Origin: Lasiosphaeria ovina
Lineage: Eukaryota; Ascomycota; Sordariomycetes; Sordariales; Lasiosphaeriaceae
Assembly (NCBI GenBank): GCA_033439765.1
Contig: JAULSN010000015.1
Coordinates: 310,001 to 374,000, forward strand
DNA: 64,000 nt
Direction: 5' to 3'
Shown: positions 42,851 to 54,500 of the stretch, piece by piece
Layout of the letters: each line of letters begins with the position of its first letter
How positions within the stretch are numbered: position 1 is the first letter of the stretch
Notes under the pieces: generated by a model
Databases searched by the model: none
What the model was told of the DNA's origin: nothing
Seen by the model: the letters and a program-made list of their open reading frames with translations, nothing else
Position numbers and translations under genes: made by a program

Positions 42851-44794
42851 TCAAAACTCCAAATCCATGTCCTTTCCCTGCATCATGGTCTGGCCCTCCT
42901 GCTTCAGATCTTCTAGAGTGCGCCCTATGCCCTCAATCTTAACGCGGACGGCTTCCTCGCGGGCCGCAACTTCACCCTCAAACGACTGGATCAGCTTGCG
43001 CTTGTTGCGGCGGGCCTTCTTCATATTTTGCACGACCGATGTGAACTGCTCGAGAAACCAGTCGCCGGCCTCGTCCCACTCGTCAACCGTGATGCGGGTG
43101 AAGAACTCGTGCTGGTCGAGGCTGCCCTTGCGCTTGTAGTGCTCCAGCCGCTCCTCTATGGGCCCGCCCGCCGGCAGCGCCGCCTGCTGCTGCAGAGCAG
43201 CCGCCTGCGGGTCAAAGTCAAACTCCTGGCCCCGCAAGTCTGAGTAGCTCATGGCGTGTAGCTCTGCGTCGTTATAGTCTAAGCTGTGGCGCCGCTTCCT
43301 GACTGACGGCTCTTTAGCGGCGGGTTCCTTGAGCCGACGGCTCTCTGTGCGCCGCAGCGATGTCTCGACGTTGAAGAGATTTGCTTGCAGCTGCTGCAGT
43401 TGTTGCTGCTGATGCCGTTGCTGTTGCTGCTGGGGGACAGTTTGCTGGCGAACCGCGCGTGGCGTACGCTGCAAGGCGGCGTCTTTGATGTCCTCGGGGC
43501 TGATTTCACTGCTGGTCTGAATCACGGCGGCCTGTGTGTTGTTGAATGCAGGCTCGTCTAACTCGACGGCAGAAAGGTTCTCGAAGACAGTGGAACGCTT
43601 GTGGAGGAGTTCGCGGTCGCGCTCCCTCTCGAGTTGCCGGTCTCTCTCCCGCTCCTCCTCACGCTCGCGCTCACGTTCGCGGTCACGGCGCACTCGCTCT
43701 TCCAGTCGGAGCTTGTCTATATGGCTCCCAGCTTCGGAATTTCTGTCTGGGGACATGCCCAGGCCCTGGCCCTCTGATCTGTCCGAGAAGGAGTCTCTCT
43801 TCAGGTCACGGGCATCCCTGTGTGGAAGCTTGGTACGTCTGAGGTTAAGTTTGCTAGGGGGGGAATCGTACAGCTGGCGCTCGTCTTGATATATGTCGTC
43901 TGAACGGACAGCCTGGTGGTTGTGGGGGAGGCCGCTCGAGATGCCGGTCACCAGGGGCACAGTAGTGTGGCTGATCGGACCATTGGGTGGCGTTATGACC
44001 TTGAGCAATCCGTTCTCGCCAATGACAAACGGCAAGTTCTCATCGTGCCGACTACGTTGATTTTGATTGTGCTGCTGCTGCTGCTGCTGTTGTTGTTGTT
44101 GTTGTTGAGCCTTGGGAGGACTCGGGGGGGCGTGGGATTGGTGCGGGCGCTGGTAGGGAGCGTCACTGTAGTGGCGGCCGTGGGCGGGCTGGTGACCGCG
44201 ATATCTGCTGTCGGATGCAGCCCTGCTCTCGTTGTCGCCAAACATGGAGGCAACGGTCGAGTCTTCCCACGCGTTTTGGCCACGCGCAGTACCAGCAGCA
44301 CCACCACTGCCGGCGCCAGCGTTGTCCGAGGCCGACGTCCTGGTCCGCTGCATCGGGTGAAAATGTTGTGCAGGGAGGCTCGAAGAAGCGGCAGGCGTAC
44401 TGGTGGCGGCAAAACGGCTGCCCTTGGGCACGGGTATGGAGCGCGTCGTTACTGCTGGCGCGTCTTGAGCTTGTTGCCGGGCGGTGACAATTTCTGGTGG
44501 GGGTTGCAGCTGCTGGAGATGGGCCTGTGCCTGTGCCTGGGCCAGTGCCTGTGCGTGGCCCACCACTGGCGCGGGACTTGCAGGCAGGCCCACCACGCCC
44601 GCCCTCGGATTGCTGCTGCTGCTGTTTCCAGGACCACTCACACTGCCGTCGGACTGGCGCATGAACAAACCCCCCATCCCGCCCAGCTTCTTCTTTGCGG
44701 TCGGCATCATACTAAGTCGCATAAATTCCTGGAACGCAGAACCCGGCGCGGGCGACTTGGACAGTGGCGGGTGGCGGGCTGCCGTCGTTGGCAC
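42851..44794 (-). CDS. Ecm11 C-terminal domain protein, 647 aa
   Basis: Single exon. The C-terminal 140 residues match the Ecm11 (extracellular mutant protein 11) domain: DYNDAELHAMSYSDLRGQEFDFDP, then IEERLEHYKRKGSLDQHEFFTRITVDEWDEAGDWFLEQF and a basic coiled coil (MKKARRNKRKLIQSFEGEVAAREEAV). In yeast Ecm11 is a SUMO-modified component of the meiotic synaptonemal complex; in filamentous fungi the domain is widespread and its role poorly defined. The N-terminal 500 residues are disordered, with a poly-Gln run of 12-13, alternating Ala-Gln, an Arg-Glu-rich charged helix (RREREREREEERERDRQ) and other Gln-rich stretches. A meiotic or chromosomal role is inference only. Confidence 0.82.
   Translation of the reverse strand: MPTTAARHPPLSKSPAPGSAFQEFMRLSMMPTAKKKLGGMGGLFMRQSDGSVSGPGNSSSSNPRAGVVGLPASPAPVVGHAQALAQAQAQAHLQQLQPPPEIVTARQQAQDAPAVTTRSIPVPKGSRFAATSTPAASSSLPAQHFHPMQRTRTSASDNAGAGSGGAAGTARGQNAWEDSTVASMFGDNESRAASDSRYRGHQPAHGRHYSDAPYQRPHQSHAPPSPPKAQQQQQQQQQQQQHNQNQRSRHDENLPFVIGENGLLKVITPPNGPISHTTVPLVTGISSGLPHNHQAVRSDDIYQDERQLYDSPPSKLNLRRTKLPHRDARDLKRDSFSDRSEGQGLGMSPDRNSEAGSHIDKLRLEERVRRDREREREREEERERDRQLERERDRELLHKRSTVFENLSAVELDEPAFNNTQAAVIQTSSEISPEDIKDAALQRTPRAVRQQTVPQQQQQRHQQQQLQQLQANLFNVETSLRRTESRRLKEPAAKEPSVRKRRHSLDYNDAELHAMSYSDLRGQEFDFDPQAAALQQQAALPAGGPIEERLEHYKRKGSLDQHEFFTRITVDEWDEAGDWFLEQFTSVVQNMKKARRNKRKLIQSFEGEVAAREEAVRVKIEGIGRTLEDLKQEGQTMMQGKDMDLEF
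44061..44108 (-). repeat. CAG/CAA repeat encoding poly-Gln in the Ecm11-domain gene
   Basis: On the coding strand this is a run of CAA then CAG codons giving 12-13 consecutive Gln. Because it is a trinucleotide repeat, length variation keeps frame. Confidence 0.85.
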
Positions 44795-47094
44795 GTCAGG
44801 AGGCCGTTGTTTACTTGTTTACGTGTGAGCACGAGCTGCGAGGACCGCGTCTGCGTCTGCGTCTGCGTTTGGCTGTGTGGATGTTGTGGTGGCATATGGA
44901 TGTGGGTGTGGCAAGAACTCAACCGTTGTTGGTTGCGGGATGGTGACGGCGAAACTTAGGTTGACCAAACGAGCTGCGACTCAGGTTATTATCTGCTCGA
45001 GAAACCGTTGGGCTCGCGCCCTCGATTCGACGACGACAGTTGGGTATGGAGGTGGGAGCAAGCGATGCGGAAATGCAGAGGTGCACCGCAGTGCAGCGGT
45101 GCAGGCAAGTGCAGTGCGGGCAGTCCAGCCGACCTCGAGGTATGTGGGACTAGGTGTTGACTACGGACCGTTGTCGACTGTGAAGAGCCAAAAACAGAAG
45201 GGAACAAGAGGGGGGGGGGTGTCCCGTTTGGTTTCTCGATGCTCGACGTTCTGGCCTCATCCGGGGGTGGAGGGCGGCATCGTGGTTCCAATGGCAACGG
45301 CTACCCCCCCGTGCAGGGCTTCTGAGAGGACAAATGTTCTAGCTGGTCGCGCTAGTTTCCGGCTCCCACACGTTGTCAGGTGAGAGCCCCAGACGGCTTT
45401 ATGCAGGGTCTACATACACTCTACGGGCAGGAGTCAACGGCGCCGGTCGAGGAGATGTCGAGTCTGGCGGGCGGGGAGTCGGCTCAAGCTCAACAACCTC
45501 CCGTCCCCCCCCGTCGTCGGCCCTTGTCGACTTGCTGCAGCTGGCATCCAGTTGACCAGTTGACCCCCCCTGTCCGCCTCAAGGTTCTTCCTTTGCTCTC
45601 TGTCGAGGGCGCCACACTTCTACACGTCGCGTTGGCCAGTTTTGTCTGGTGCATGGCCGTCGCACCTCCTGACAGGCCGCCCCGTTTTCTTCCCCAGCCT
45701 GCATCGCGAAGGGAAAAATGGATTGGACGTGCATGTTTCTCTGGCCATTGGCCACTAACAGCTGCTGCTGCCATCGCTTCGACGAGCCGTTGCGTCTATT
45801 CCTGCATACGACCCATGCCTACCCAACGTCCCCCGCGACCGAATGCGCCATCCGCAGCGTAGACGCCCGATGATGAGGACACCCTCCGAGTCCGCCGTCG
45901 CAACCACGACGACGAATCATCCTGATAACATGGTTGGCCTGCCCGTCTGCGACGAGCCAATCACGGCTCGAGCGCAAAGGCCGTGGTGTCTGTCGAGAAT
46001 CGTTGAGGCCAGGCAAGCTAGCTTCCAAGGGGGGTTGGGACGGGATGCCTATGTCTCCCTACCCTACGACCGCACTCGACGATCATGTATGAGAGAGACA
46101 GAGTTTCCGTCCGATCTTGGGAAGCCGCTGGGCGCATCATCTCATTGGCGCGCACCGATGCGAACGTGGTCTGCTATACCCTCCCACATCTCGCACCCCC
46201 CGGTTTGTATTCTTATCGGACAGCATGCCATGAGTCAGGACGATGTCGTCGCCACCTTCTGACCGAGGGTCAAGAAGCACATATCTCAAGGTCGGTCGGT
46301 GACCGGAGTGCCGCTTTGGGAATACCTTGACCGTGGGAGCTCAAAGTCTGCTTCTTACAAGACCAGTTGAAAGGGGGTGCTGAGGACAAAGAGAGGCCGA
46401 GGACAGCCCTCTCGACCTGCTTCTGCCACTTCTCATTGCAACACCTCCTCTCTCCAAGAGATATGGACATGCAAGTGGTGTCCATAAAGGGTGGAGGGGC
46501 AAGCTTCTACACCGAGCTAACGCCGCGACTTGCCGTGATATCGTCCGCCGGCCTGGAAACTACCGTTCAAAGTTCCATTTACCTCTCTGCAGGAGAACCA
46601 TTGCAGACGATATCGGCAAGCAGAGATAATTCGGGAGATGATTTCAAGTTTGGCAGTGTTAACGGGTAATGCACCTTGGCAGCCTTCCCCCGCTGTTTGC
46701 TGTTTTCTGTTTTCCTCTTCGTTTCCTTCCACGTCCACGGTTCTAGTATTCTCTTCAAGTGTCCTTTGAGTTCGGAGATACCGCACCAGTGACCACAGTG
46801 CCACACACCACTTTAACCAGGTTCACTTTTGGCATGGTCCAATGAGAGTAGTCTTGGCGATCTGTGGAGTTACGTGTGGAACCATTCTAAGCGCAAACGC
46901 GCGAACCCCGCATCAATGCCCACCCCCCCCCCCCCCCTGCGATAAGATAAACCCCTCCATCAGAACTTAACAAAGCTGGCGGTGGTGAGGGGGCCGATTT
47001 CTAATCTCGCCACACCTGGGAAAAGTAACCACACACCCTTTTTCGCAACCGAGTTGCAAGACCCTGCGTTGGAACTTATCGCAACGTCGCAGCC
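44795..47094. other. 2.3 kb divergent promoter region between the Ecm11-domain gene and nbp35
   Basis: No gene supported. Has a G10 run at 45210-45219, a C15 run at 46923-46937, and a CCAAT box at 46839-46843, about 250 bases upstream of nbp35. Overlapping frames at 45380-45862, 45843-46262 and 46367-46669 lack domains. Confidence 0.45.
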
Positions 47095-48129
47095 ATGGCC
47101 CCATCACTCGAAGCACCCGAGGCCGTCGAGGACGTGCTGGCGAACCCGCTCAAGCAGAAGCCGCAGCTCGTCGCCCCCGAACCCGAGCATTGCCCTGGCC
47201 CCGAGTCGGAACAGGCTGGTGTCGCGGACTCGTGCGCCGGCTGCCCCAACCAGAAGATATGTGCCTCTGCGCCCAAGGGGCCCGACCCGGATGTCCCCCT
47301 CATCACGGCACGGCTCGCTGGTGTCAAGCATAAAATCCTTGTTCTCAGCGGCAAAGGCGGCGTGGGCAAGAGCACGGTGACCTGCCAGCTTGCGCGCGCA
47401 TTCGCTACCAACCCAGACATCACCGTTGGTGTCATGGACACGGATATATGCGGACCCAGCATACCCAAGATGCTCGGCGTCGAATCCGAGACCATACACA
47501 TCAGCAGCGCCGGCTGGTCGCCCGCCTGGGCAATGGACAACCTGGCCGTCATGTCAATTCAATTTATGCTCCCCAACCGCGACGATGCCATCATCTGGCG
47601 TGGGCCCAAGAAGAACGGCTTGATCAAGCAGTTTCTCAAAGACGTTGAGTGGGGTGACCTAGACTTCCTCCTCGTCGACACACCGCCAGGCACGAGCGAC
47701 GAGCACCTGAGTGTTAACACATTCCTAAAGGAGAGCGGGATCGAAGGCGCCGTCATTGTCACGACGCCGCAAGAGGTGTCGCTGCTAGACGTGAGGAAAG
47801 AGATAGACTTTTGCCGCAAGGCCGGCATCAGGGTCCTCGGGCTCATCGAGAACATGTCCCTGTTTGTTTGTCCCAAGTGCACGCACGCCAGCGAAATATT
47901 CCGCGCCACCACAGGGGGGGGCAGGGCATTGGCACAGGAAATGGGCATTCCGTTCCTCGGCTCCGTGCCGCTAGATCCGAGGATAGGCATGTCGTGCGAC
48001 TACGGCGAAAGCTTCTTCGACTCGTTCCCAGACAGCCCAGCCTGCAAGGCTCTCAAGAGCGTTGTCAGAACCCTTGCTGACCAAATAGGGCTCGACCCAA
48101 ATGAGATTATGCCCGCCGACAAATCATGA
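47095..48129 (+). CDS. nbp35: Cytosolic iron-sulfur cluster assembly factor Nbp35
   Basis: Scaffold P-loop NTPase that, with Cfd1, assembles 4Fe-4S clusters for cytosolic and nuclear proteins. Single exon, 344 aa, normal length. The N-terminal ferredoxin-like cluster ligands are Cys33, Cys47, Cys50 and Cys56 (CPG...[11 protein letters not shown]). A deviant Walker [10 protein letters not shown] lies at about 86-94, followed by [16 protein letters not shown] and the [13 protein letters not shown]alker B/switch block. The bridging-cluster CPKC motif is at Cys259 and Cys262. All key residues are present. It is convergent with gmf1, with only 221 bases between their stops. Confidence 0.97.
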   Translation: MAPSLEAPEAVEDVLANPLKQKPQLVAPEPEHCPGPESEQAGVADSCAGCPNQKICASAPKGPDPDVPLITARLAGVKHKILVLSGKGGVGKSTVTCQLARAFATNPDITVGVMDTDICGPSIPKMLGVESETIHISSAGWSPAWAMDNLAVMSIQFMLPNRDDAIIWRGPKKNGLIKQFLKDVEWGDLDFLLVDTPPGTSDEHLSVNTFLKESGIEGAVIVTTPQEVSLLDVRKEIDFCRKAGIRVLGLIENMSLFVCPKCTHASEIFRATTGGGRALAQEMGIPFLGSVPLDPRIGMSCDYGESFFDSFPDSPACKALKSVVRTLADQIGLDPNEIMPADKS

Positions 48130-48350
48130 TAATAACGCCAGAATGTCCCCCAAATCACCAGCACTCAAAGTTTTTGTAAATAATAATAAGACATCTTAAA
48201 AGCGAAATAGAAGCATCATAGCACGTATTTGGTATCTGATCTGTCTTTCAGCTGCGCCCGAGATCCAACTCTGCCCTGATTTGCACCGTCTCGCTCACGT
48301 CTCTCGGCCACTCCATGACTCTATCGCACTCGCGAAGTAAGTCGGCCCCG

Positions 48351-49150
48351 TCAGTCGGCTAGTAACGTGGGGACCTCTTCCAGATCCTCGGCCGATTCCA
48401 GGTCGACGATCTTGGTTACCTCGCTCGTGTTGCGCATCAGCTCCTTGGCACCCGCGTACAACATGCGCTGTGCAGCGTTGCAGTTTTGGGGCATATAGAA
48501 GAACATGACATACGGCACCTTCTGCCGCCCATCTGACTGCGCCCCGCCATTTCTGTCAGCGCCGAACGTTGCGCAACACTGCTGCTCTCCCTCAATACGC
48601 CCCGGGATGTTCGAGCCGGAGTATGTTGGCGGTTTTGACTTACCGTGATCATCGGATAGCTGAGGAGGACGAATCGTGGCGAGTTTTCAGGCAGGTCATC
48701 GGCGATGTCTTCGAGCGTCTTGTACAGGACCTCATCTTCGTCCTGGCGGATCTCCTTCGTTTGCTTATCGATCAAATCTGCGGTTGTCGACGTAGATATT
48801 GTGTCAGCAAGATGGCATGGAGATGGCATAGCATAGCAGGCACAGAGGACCCGGTGGGAAGGCCCGAGGCAGGTCGAGAAAAAACGTACATACAAATGAC
48901 GGCTTGCGGCTCGTTGATCCGCGAAGTCCCCAGCCGGAACTTGCGCAGCTTCTCTTTGGTATCGTCCGTGATCGTGTACAGCCTTGCTTCGGACGCCTTT
49001 GGGGACGAGAGGCAAACATCTAAGCGTTAGTATGGAGGTGGAGACGGGCCGGCCTCGACTCGAAAACGGGGGGAAGGTGTAAGGCTAGGGATGGATTGCT
49101 CGGGCTGCAATGTCGAGGCCCGCGGGGGAAAGGAGGGGAGGGCGCACCAT
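48351..49150 (-). CDS. gmf1: Gmf1, glia-maturation-factor-type ADF/cofilin protein, 141 aa
   Basis: ADF-homology protein that in yeast binds Arp2/3 and removes actin branches. Four exons: 49150-49148 (the ATG alone), 48996-48894, 48777-48644, 48536-48351, summing to 142 codons. The spliced protein begins MASEARLYTITDDTKEKLRK and continues KFRLGTSR, QAVIYLIDKQTKEIRQ, SPRFVLLSYPMITSDGR, VPYVMFFYMP and AGAKELMRNTSEV, which is the GMF family pattern over its full length. The start is inferred: the conserved frame has an upstream stop and no closer ATG, and ATG plus a GTGCGC donor at 49147 joined to the CAAAG acceptor before 48996 gives the expected N-terminus. It is divergent from the MoaB/Mog-domain gene. 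Confidence 0.88.
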
Positions 49151-49582
49151 TGTGTCTGAGAGGCCTCTTTTCTCGTGAATGAGAATTTAACAAGAAATCC
49201 GGGAAGATAGCGCTAGGGGTATTTGAATTGATGACCAGCTTTGAAGCTTCAGTTGTTGCAGAGACAAGATTCAAACAGAGGTGTTGAAGTTGTCGAGGTT
49301 CAAGGTTGTCGTTAAGCCGCCTAAGCTGCCCCGCATTCCGCCTAGCTTTGTGTGCCCCGCTTCGGTGGCCCTGTCTCGGAGCTGGGATCTACGTCAAGGG
49401 GGGCTTTCGGCTTACCTCCCCCCCCTCCCCCCCCTGGTGGGAGCGCAATCTGGAACACCGAATTACTTGATCTCAGCCGTCTTAACTATTATTAGCCGAC
49501 GACTGGCTGGTATGGGATCAGAGAAAAGCTTCGTTCTAACAAACCCAGGTATCCAGACCGGAATTGAACGAGGCAGTCTTCA
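49151..49582. other. Shared divergent promoter of gmf1 and the MoaB/Mog-domain gene
   Basis: About 430 bases with C-rich runs (CCCCCCCTCCCCCCCC) near 49420-49435 and no coding frame. Controls both genes if the assigned starts are right. Confidence 0.45.
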
Positions 49583-51097
49583 ATGTTCTCGCGTCTCTCA
49601 CAGGTATCGCGTCATCTCTCACGACCTCGGCCAAACTTGGCCCACTTGTCAGCAACCACACTGCAGCGCAAGAATCTCACAGCTCTAACATCGCCCATGG
49701 CTTCGGCAGTCACGGCAGACGAGCGCGGCTCAAGGAAGATTCATACGGCAGCATGTTTGATCATCGGGGATGAAGTCCTCGGCGGGAAGGCAGGTCCAGA
49801 CGAGACAAACACCACATCCCATTTGCATGACGGCCACGCTGACCGACTGACTGGCCATGCCTGCAAGTAGACAAAAGACGTGAGAAACAGTGCCGGCCTG
49901 GGATTGGACAGTGGGGAGCAATCTGCCTCGAGTGCCAAACTGACGACAGGCTCAAACAGACCAACTCGAATTTCATGGCAACGTGGTGCTTCTCTCTGGG
50001 TATTGTAAGTGGCACCATGACCCCCTGATCCGCGCGCACCATGAGCCCCCGGATTTTGTTACTCATCATGGCTGGGCGTGGGCGGGACAGAATCTGAAGA
50101 GAATCGAAGTCATCGAGGACGATGAAAGCGAAATCATAGAGGCCGTTCGCCGCATGAGCGACCGTTATGACTTTGTAGTTACGAGGTAATCCATGGGCCT
50201 CCCACGAGCAGAAACACTCTCACGGATGCATCTACTTACTGACTTGCAACTTGCCTCAAAGCGGTGGGATCGGGCCAACGTGAGCAAAGTTCCTCCAAGG
50301 CAGCAAGAATGTGCAAAACTAAAAGAAGTCCTCTCTCACGGCGGGCAGTCATGACGACATCACGTACCAATCCATCGCCAAGGCGTTTGGGCTGCCCCTG
50401 GTCCTCCACCAGGAGGCGTTTGCGCTCATGAAGAAGCTGTCGACGACAGCTCGTGGCCAGCCCCCTTTCAACTTCGACGAAGAGTCTCCGGCCTTGCGGG
50501 CCAAGCTGAGAATGGTTGAGCTGCCAACCGACACCGGCCGGGACTTGGCGAAGCAGGCCCTCTTCCCGTGCAAGGAGCTATGGGTCCCGGTGTCAGCGGT
50601 GAATGGCAATGTCCACATTCTCCCTGGCGTTCCTCGGCTATGTATGGCCCTCAAAGACTACCAGAGGAAAACGAAGGGTGGCTAACGCGACCCCCATCGC
50701 AGTCGAAAAGCTACTAGAAGGCCTCAAGCCATTTATTCTCCCCCGGCTTGACAATCCAGAAGGAAACAGCACGGTCCGTGTCACCATCTCGACGCCTTTG
50801 TCCGAGAGCGCCGTCGCCGAATACTTGACCGAGCTCGCCGCGAGGGTCGGCCCCAAGGGGGTCAAGGTGGGCAGCTACCCGAGGTGGGGGAACAAGAGAA
50901 ATACGGTGACTCTGGTTGGAAAGTTAGTTTCTCGTTCCTTCCTAGTCTATATGTTACCTGGCACTGGCTGACTGACTGTGGCCTTTTTCCTTAGGGATAA
51001 GCAATTCCTTGAATCCATCACGCCCGAGGTGGTTCACTATGTCAAAGGCCGTCTTGTAACTGCAGAGGGCGAGGATGATGATGTACCAGAGGAATGA
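49583..51097 (+). CDS. MoaB/Mog (molybdopterin-binding) domain protein, 329 aa, eight exons
   Basis: Related to the N-terminal MoCF_biosynth domain of FAD synthase FLAD1 and CinA. Exons: 49583-49789, 49871-49879, 49960-50004, 50091-50185, 50262-50279, 50349-50641, 50703-50922, 50995-51097; they sum to exactly 330 codons. The spliced protein reads IIGDEVLGGK/TKD/TNSNFMATWCFSLGI, then LKRIEVIEDDESEIIEAVRR, FVVTS/GGIGP/THDDITYQSIAKAFGLP and NVHILPGVPRLFEKLLEG, all family blocks. Two exons are tiny (9 and 18 bases), and the first intron begins GC rather than GT. The first 38 residues are basic and Ser-rich without acidic residues, resembling a mitochondrial presequence; a second ATG at 49697 would give a 291-residue form without it. 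The reaction it performs in fungi is uncertain: nucleotide hydrolysis, as described for related FLAD1/CinA domains, is one option. Confidence 0.85.
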
Positions 51098-51495
51098 ATC
51101 TTGTATCCAATAGTGACCGAGTTTCTGTATTTTTGTACGATGTAACGAGGTTAGATAAATTGAGGAGAGCTTGCAGGACAGGGTTCGGGAAACTCGGTGC
51201 TTTTCCCTGCTTCAGACAGACGGCCCGAGCTGCGCGTGCTGCCTGGCCGTTCCTGTGCGTGTGAGATGGAAATGTCTCTGACTGCAGCATGCAAAGCAGT
51301 TGGTTGGTGATGGGGACGCGGTCCGAAGTCCCTGACATGGAAAGCGACGGGGCGAATCCGAAGCTGGCCAACAATGTACTGCACATACCTAAGGTACTCT
51401 CGCTCACTCACCCCGCTCCCCAAACTTCAACGTTGATGGAAATAGGATCAAGGAATCCAGGAACTGCTGATTTCTGGTTGGCGGAAGTGTAAAAG

Positions 51496-51496
<1 letters not shown>

Positions 51497-51526
<30 letters not shown>
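51497..51526. repeat. (CTG)10 microsatellite
   Basis: Ten perfect CTG units in non-coding DNA downstream of the MoaB/Mog-domain gene. Confidence 0.95.
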
Positions 51527-51527
<1 letters not shown>

Positions 51528-54500
51528 ACAGCTGACTCGCTCTCCTTTTCCATGCCCACCGCCCCCCTCTCACCAATTGGCAGGTACGGTTCAAAAAATT
51601 TCTTGATGAAAAGGGGAAAGGGGTGCAAACAAGAACACGAGCGATAATTCTTTTGATTGCTGCGCAGGAAGTTTTGTAGTGTACATTGGCTTGCTTTTGA
51701 GAGCTAACTCAGTCGGTCTAGGTGTCTGTCGGTCAAGTCCGCCATCTACTATTAGGTTCCCATGGCCCCGGGTTGAGGAAATTGGCTTGTGCATGGAAAG
51801 AAAGAAGACAAAACAAGGACATGGATGCTCTGTCTTCTTCCACGTGTAGGTGGTGGTGGCAACCCTCATGGATGGCATGGGGGGAAGATGCGGTTCGCCT
51901 TCGACGGGGCATTCCAGAGCTGTTCTAGAAGTTGGGTGATTGCCTTAGCGTCATGATAGCGCGGTGCAACCGCCCCCCCTAACGAACGTGGGAGAGCGCC
52001 TTGCAGGAGCCAACACCCATGGAATATGGAATATGGAATGTACAGTACATACAGTACGGGTACATTACGTTCGGGACAGTGTAGACAGCACATCGACAAG
52101 AAAGGGACCCCAAAGAGACTGTCTCATCCACGGTTGGTCGTCGCAATACAGCGTTTCATTTTTAGGGGGGGTTTTTTGGACTGCAGTGTCTTTTCCATAC
52201 CATGCATGTCCTGTATGTAAATTGGGCGCACCCACGCACAGACAGACCAGGGCGACGTGAGAAGGGGATGGGAACCCGGAAATGGCGAGAGAAAGAGCGA
52301 GCTGGGCCCCTGGTGTTTCTTGAAACACGACGCTTGGCAGCGAACACGCACTAGGTAGAGAAATGGCCGTGGGATTTATTTGATGACTGGGAAACAAGTT
52401 TCGTGTGAGTGTATTCCGGAAGTTGCGTACCCGTGGTAAGACTTTGTGAAGCTGGCGTCATCGCTTCATTCAAGACACTCACAGACTCACTTTACACGCA
52501 ACTCTCGTCACTCCTACGAGGTAGGGGCCGGGTCTGTGACCTCGCTGACAGCCGGCAAGATTGCGGGTTATCAGTCTTTATCCTGGGGATTCACTGTTGC
52601 TATGCAGTTGCTCTAATTACAACCCTACCGTCACAATTGAGCGCATACGCTCCCGGAGAGATTCTGGAATTCTCTGTAACGTCCGTGTCCGGCTGTCTAC
52701 CATACCACTGAGAGTGAGAGTTGAAGGTTGCACCCATCACGAAGATTCAATTCGAGAGTTGTCCCTGGTTGTCTTGGCTTGATCAACCCATGCAGCAGTG
52801 CGGAAGACGGCAATTACACCCCACCTGTCCTTATCTTCAAGGCATGTCAATCAGATGGAAGCACCGACATAACTGCGAGAGAGCGCGACAACGACAACAC
52901 CTTTTATGTAAATCAACTGCAATTTCTCTCAAGCTCAGCGACCGCAACGTATTAGAAGGCCAAGGCATGTAGCATAGGGTACTAATAAGAGATTGTCAGT
53001 TTTGCTGCCGTGGCCTGAGGCCTGCACACACGTGTTTTCCATGGAAGGTATTCTCGGACCCGCTTAACTCTGTACAGCACCTTGACGCCCGACTCCACGT
53101 TTCCCGTCCAGGGTCTTCTGGCGGGGACCGCCTGACCGGGGGGGGGGGGGTTCAAAAACGAAACGACCTGAATCCTTAACTGGACGTCCCTCCCCTTTCC
53201 ATCCGATAACGTACGCATTGTACAAAATCTTGGTCTCGAGCACGTCGGGGAGGGCTTCGGCTGTCCTTCCTAGCACGGGCTGCAATAATTGCAGATGCTA
53301 ATACTATCGGCACCCGCTCTGGCATTCCCATCTGCAAAGCCGGGGACTTGACCTGCTGTTTGCGCGGAAGAGCACGTATACCACTATAATATGGTTGATG
53401 AGCTGCAGGCCGACTACTCGGCAGAAGTACAGCGGCGGCACAGCAACACGCGGGAGAGGATGAGGGGCTTGTGCGGGCTTTGGTGGTGAAAACGACTGAA
53501 AAGACACGTGCTACCAAGTCGCTGTGATGTGAAAGGGGTATGTACCTGTGGCGGGCAGATCGTCAGGCCAAAGATGCGACGAACAAGGAACGAAAAGGGG
53601 GCGGCGGCTTTTGGGCGGTTGGGGTCGATGCGTTGATCTACACTGCTTTTCTATTTTCTTCCCCTGTGCCTTTCCTGCCTGTCCAGGCGGCCGGTGAAGA
53701 CCGCGCGACTCTCTCCAATTCGCAGCTAGTGCGGTGCGGTGCGTTGCCTTGCGTTGCGTTGCACGATCGAATCTAAGATGGCGGCGAATCACGGACGGGG
53801 CCTATGATGGAGCTTGGGGGTTAGGCGCCGAGAGAAGCAACGGTCCGAGACGACATGTCGACACGACCATCGTAAACGCTCTCGTGGCCGGCGCTTGATA
53901 CGGTTCATCTTCCGATCGGCGAGCAAGAAAGCTGAGGCCCGGCTGATGACGGGCTATTGAATATTACGTACTGTGCGTGTTTGTCTACTTTTGTGTTGTA
54001 TTTTGGCAAAAAGGCCAGGAGCCGGTTTGCCCGAAACACGAATAACCTAACCCGTCCGTCTCAGTCTCAGTGCGTGCGTGCGTAGCGCCGCCGCCGCTTC
54101 TCAGGTTGTCTGTGCGCCAGATTCAAGACCCGCGGAGCTGGGAAGAGACTGGTCATTCCATGAACACTACACATAAGCAAAACACGACAAAATCGGAGAA
54201 TAAGAGTGTGACGAACCTGATGTGTGCCTAGTGTAATCGGTTCAAATAGCAAACTTCCCTGTGGTCTCGTGTCCACGCTGTCTCCGGCTGCTCCGCATTA
54301 CACCGGCGGTTTGACGAGACTGTACGGATACTGTCCAGTTACTGCCAGCCCGGAGCCTGCGGGACTTCTCAGGTTCCCTGCGGCGCAGAAAGACATCATC
54401 ACACAGTGCGCCGTGTTTCCGCCTCTTGCCCTCACAGTCCTCCGTTGTCCGTTGGCCAGCCAAGGACAAAGCACGGATGCCAAGGCATGTATTGAGCCGT

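Noticed and set aside
49790..49959. Alternative splice from AAGGCAG/GTCCAG to position 49868
   Set aside because: It gives GTA GAC but then leaves an 87-base open insertion or breaks the frame; the GC-donor plus 9-base microexon model fits the conserved motif and total length.
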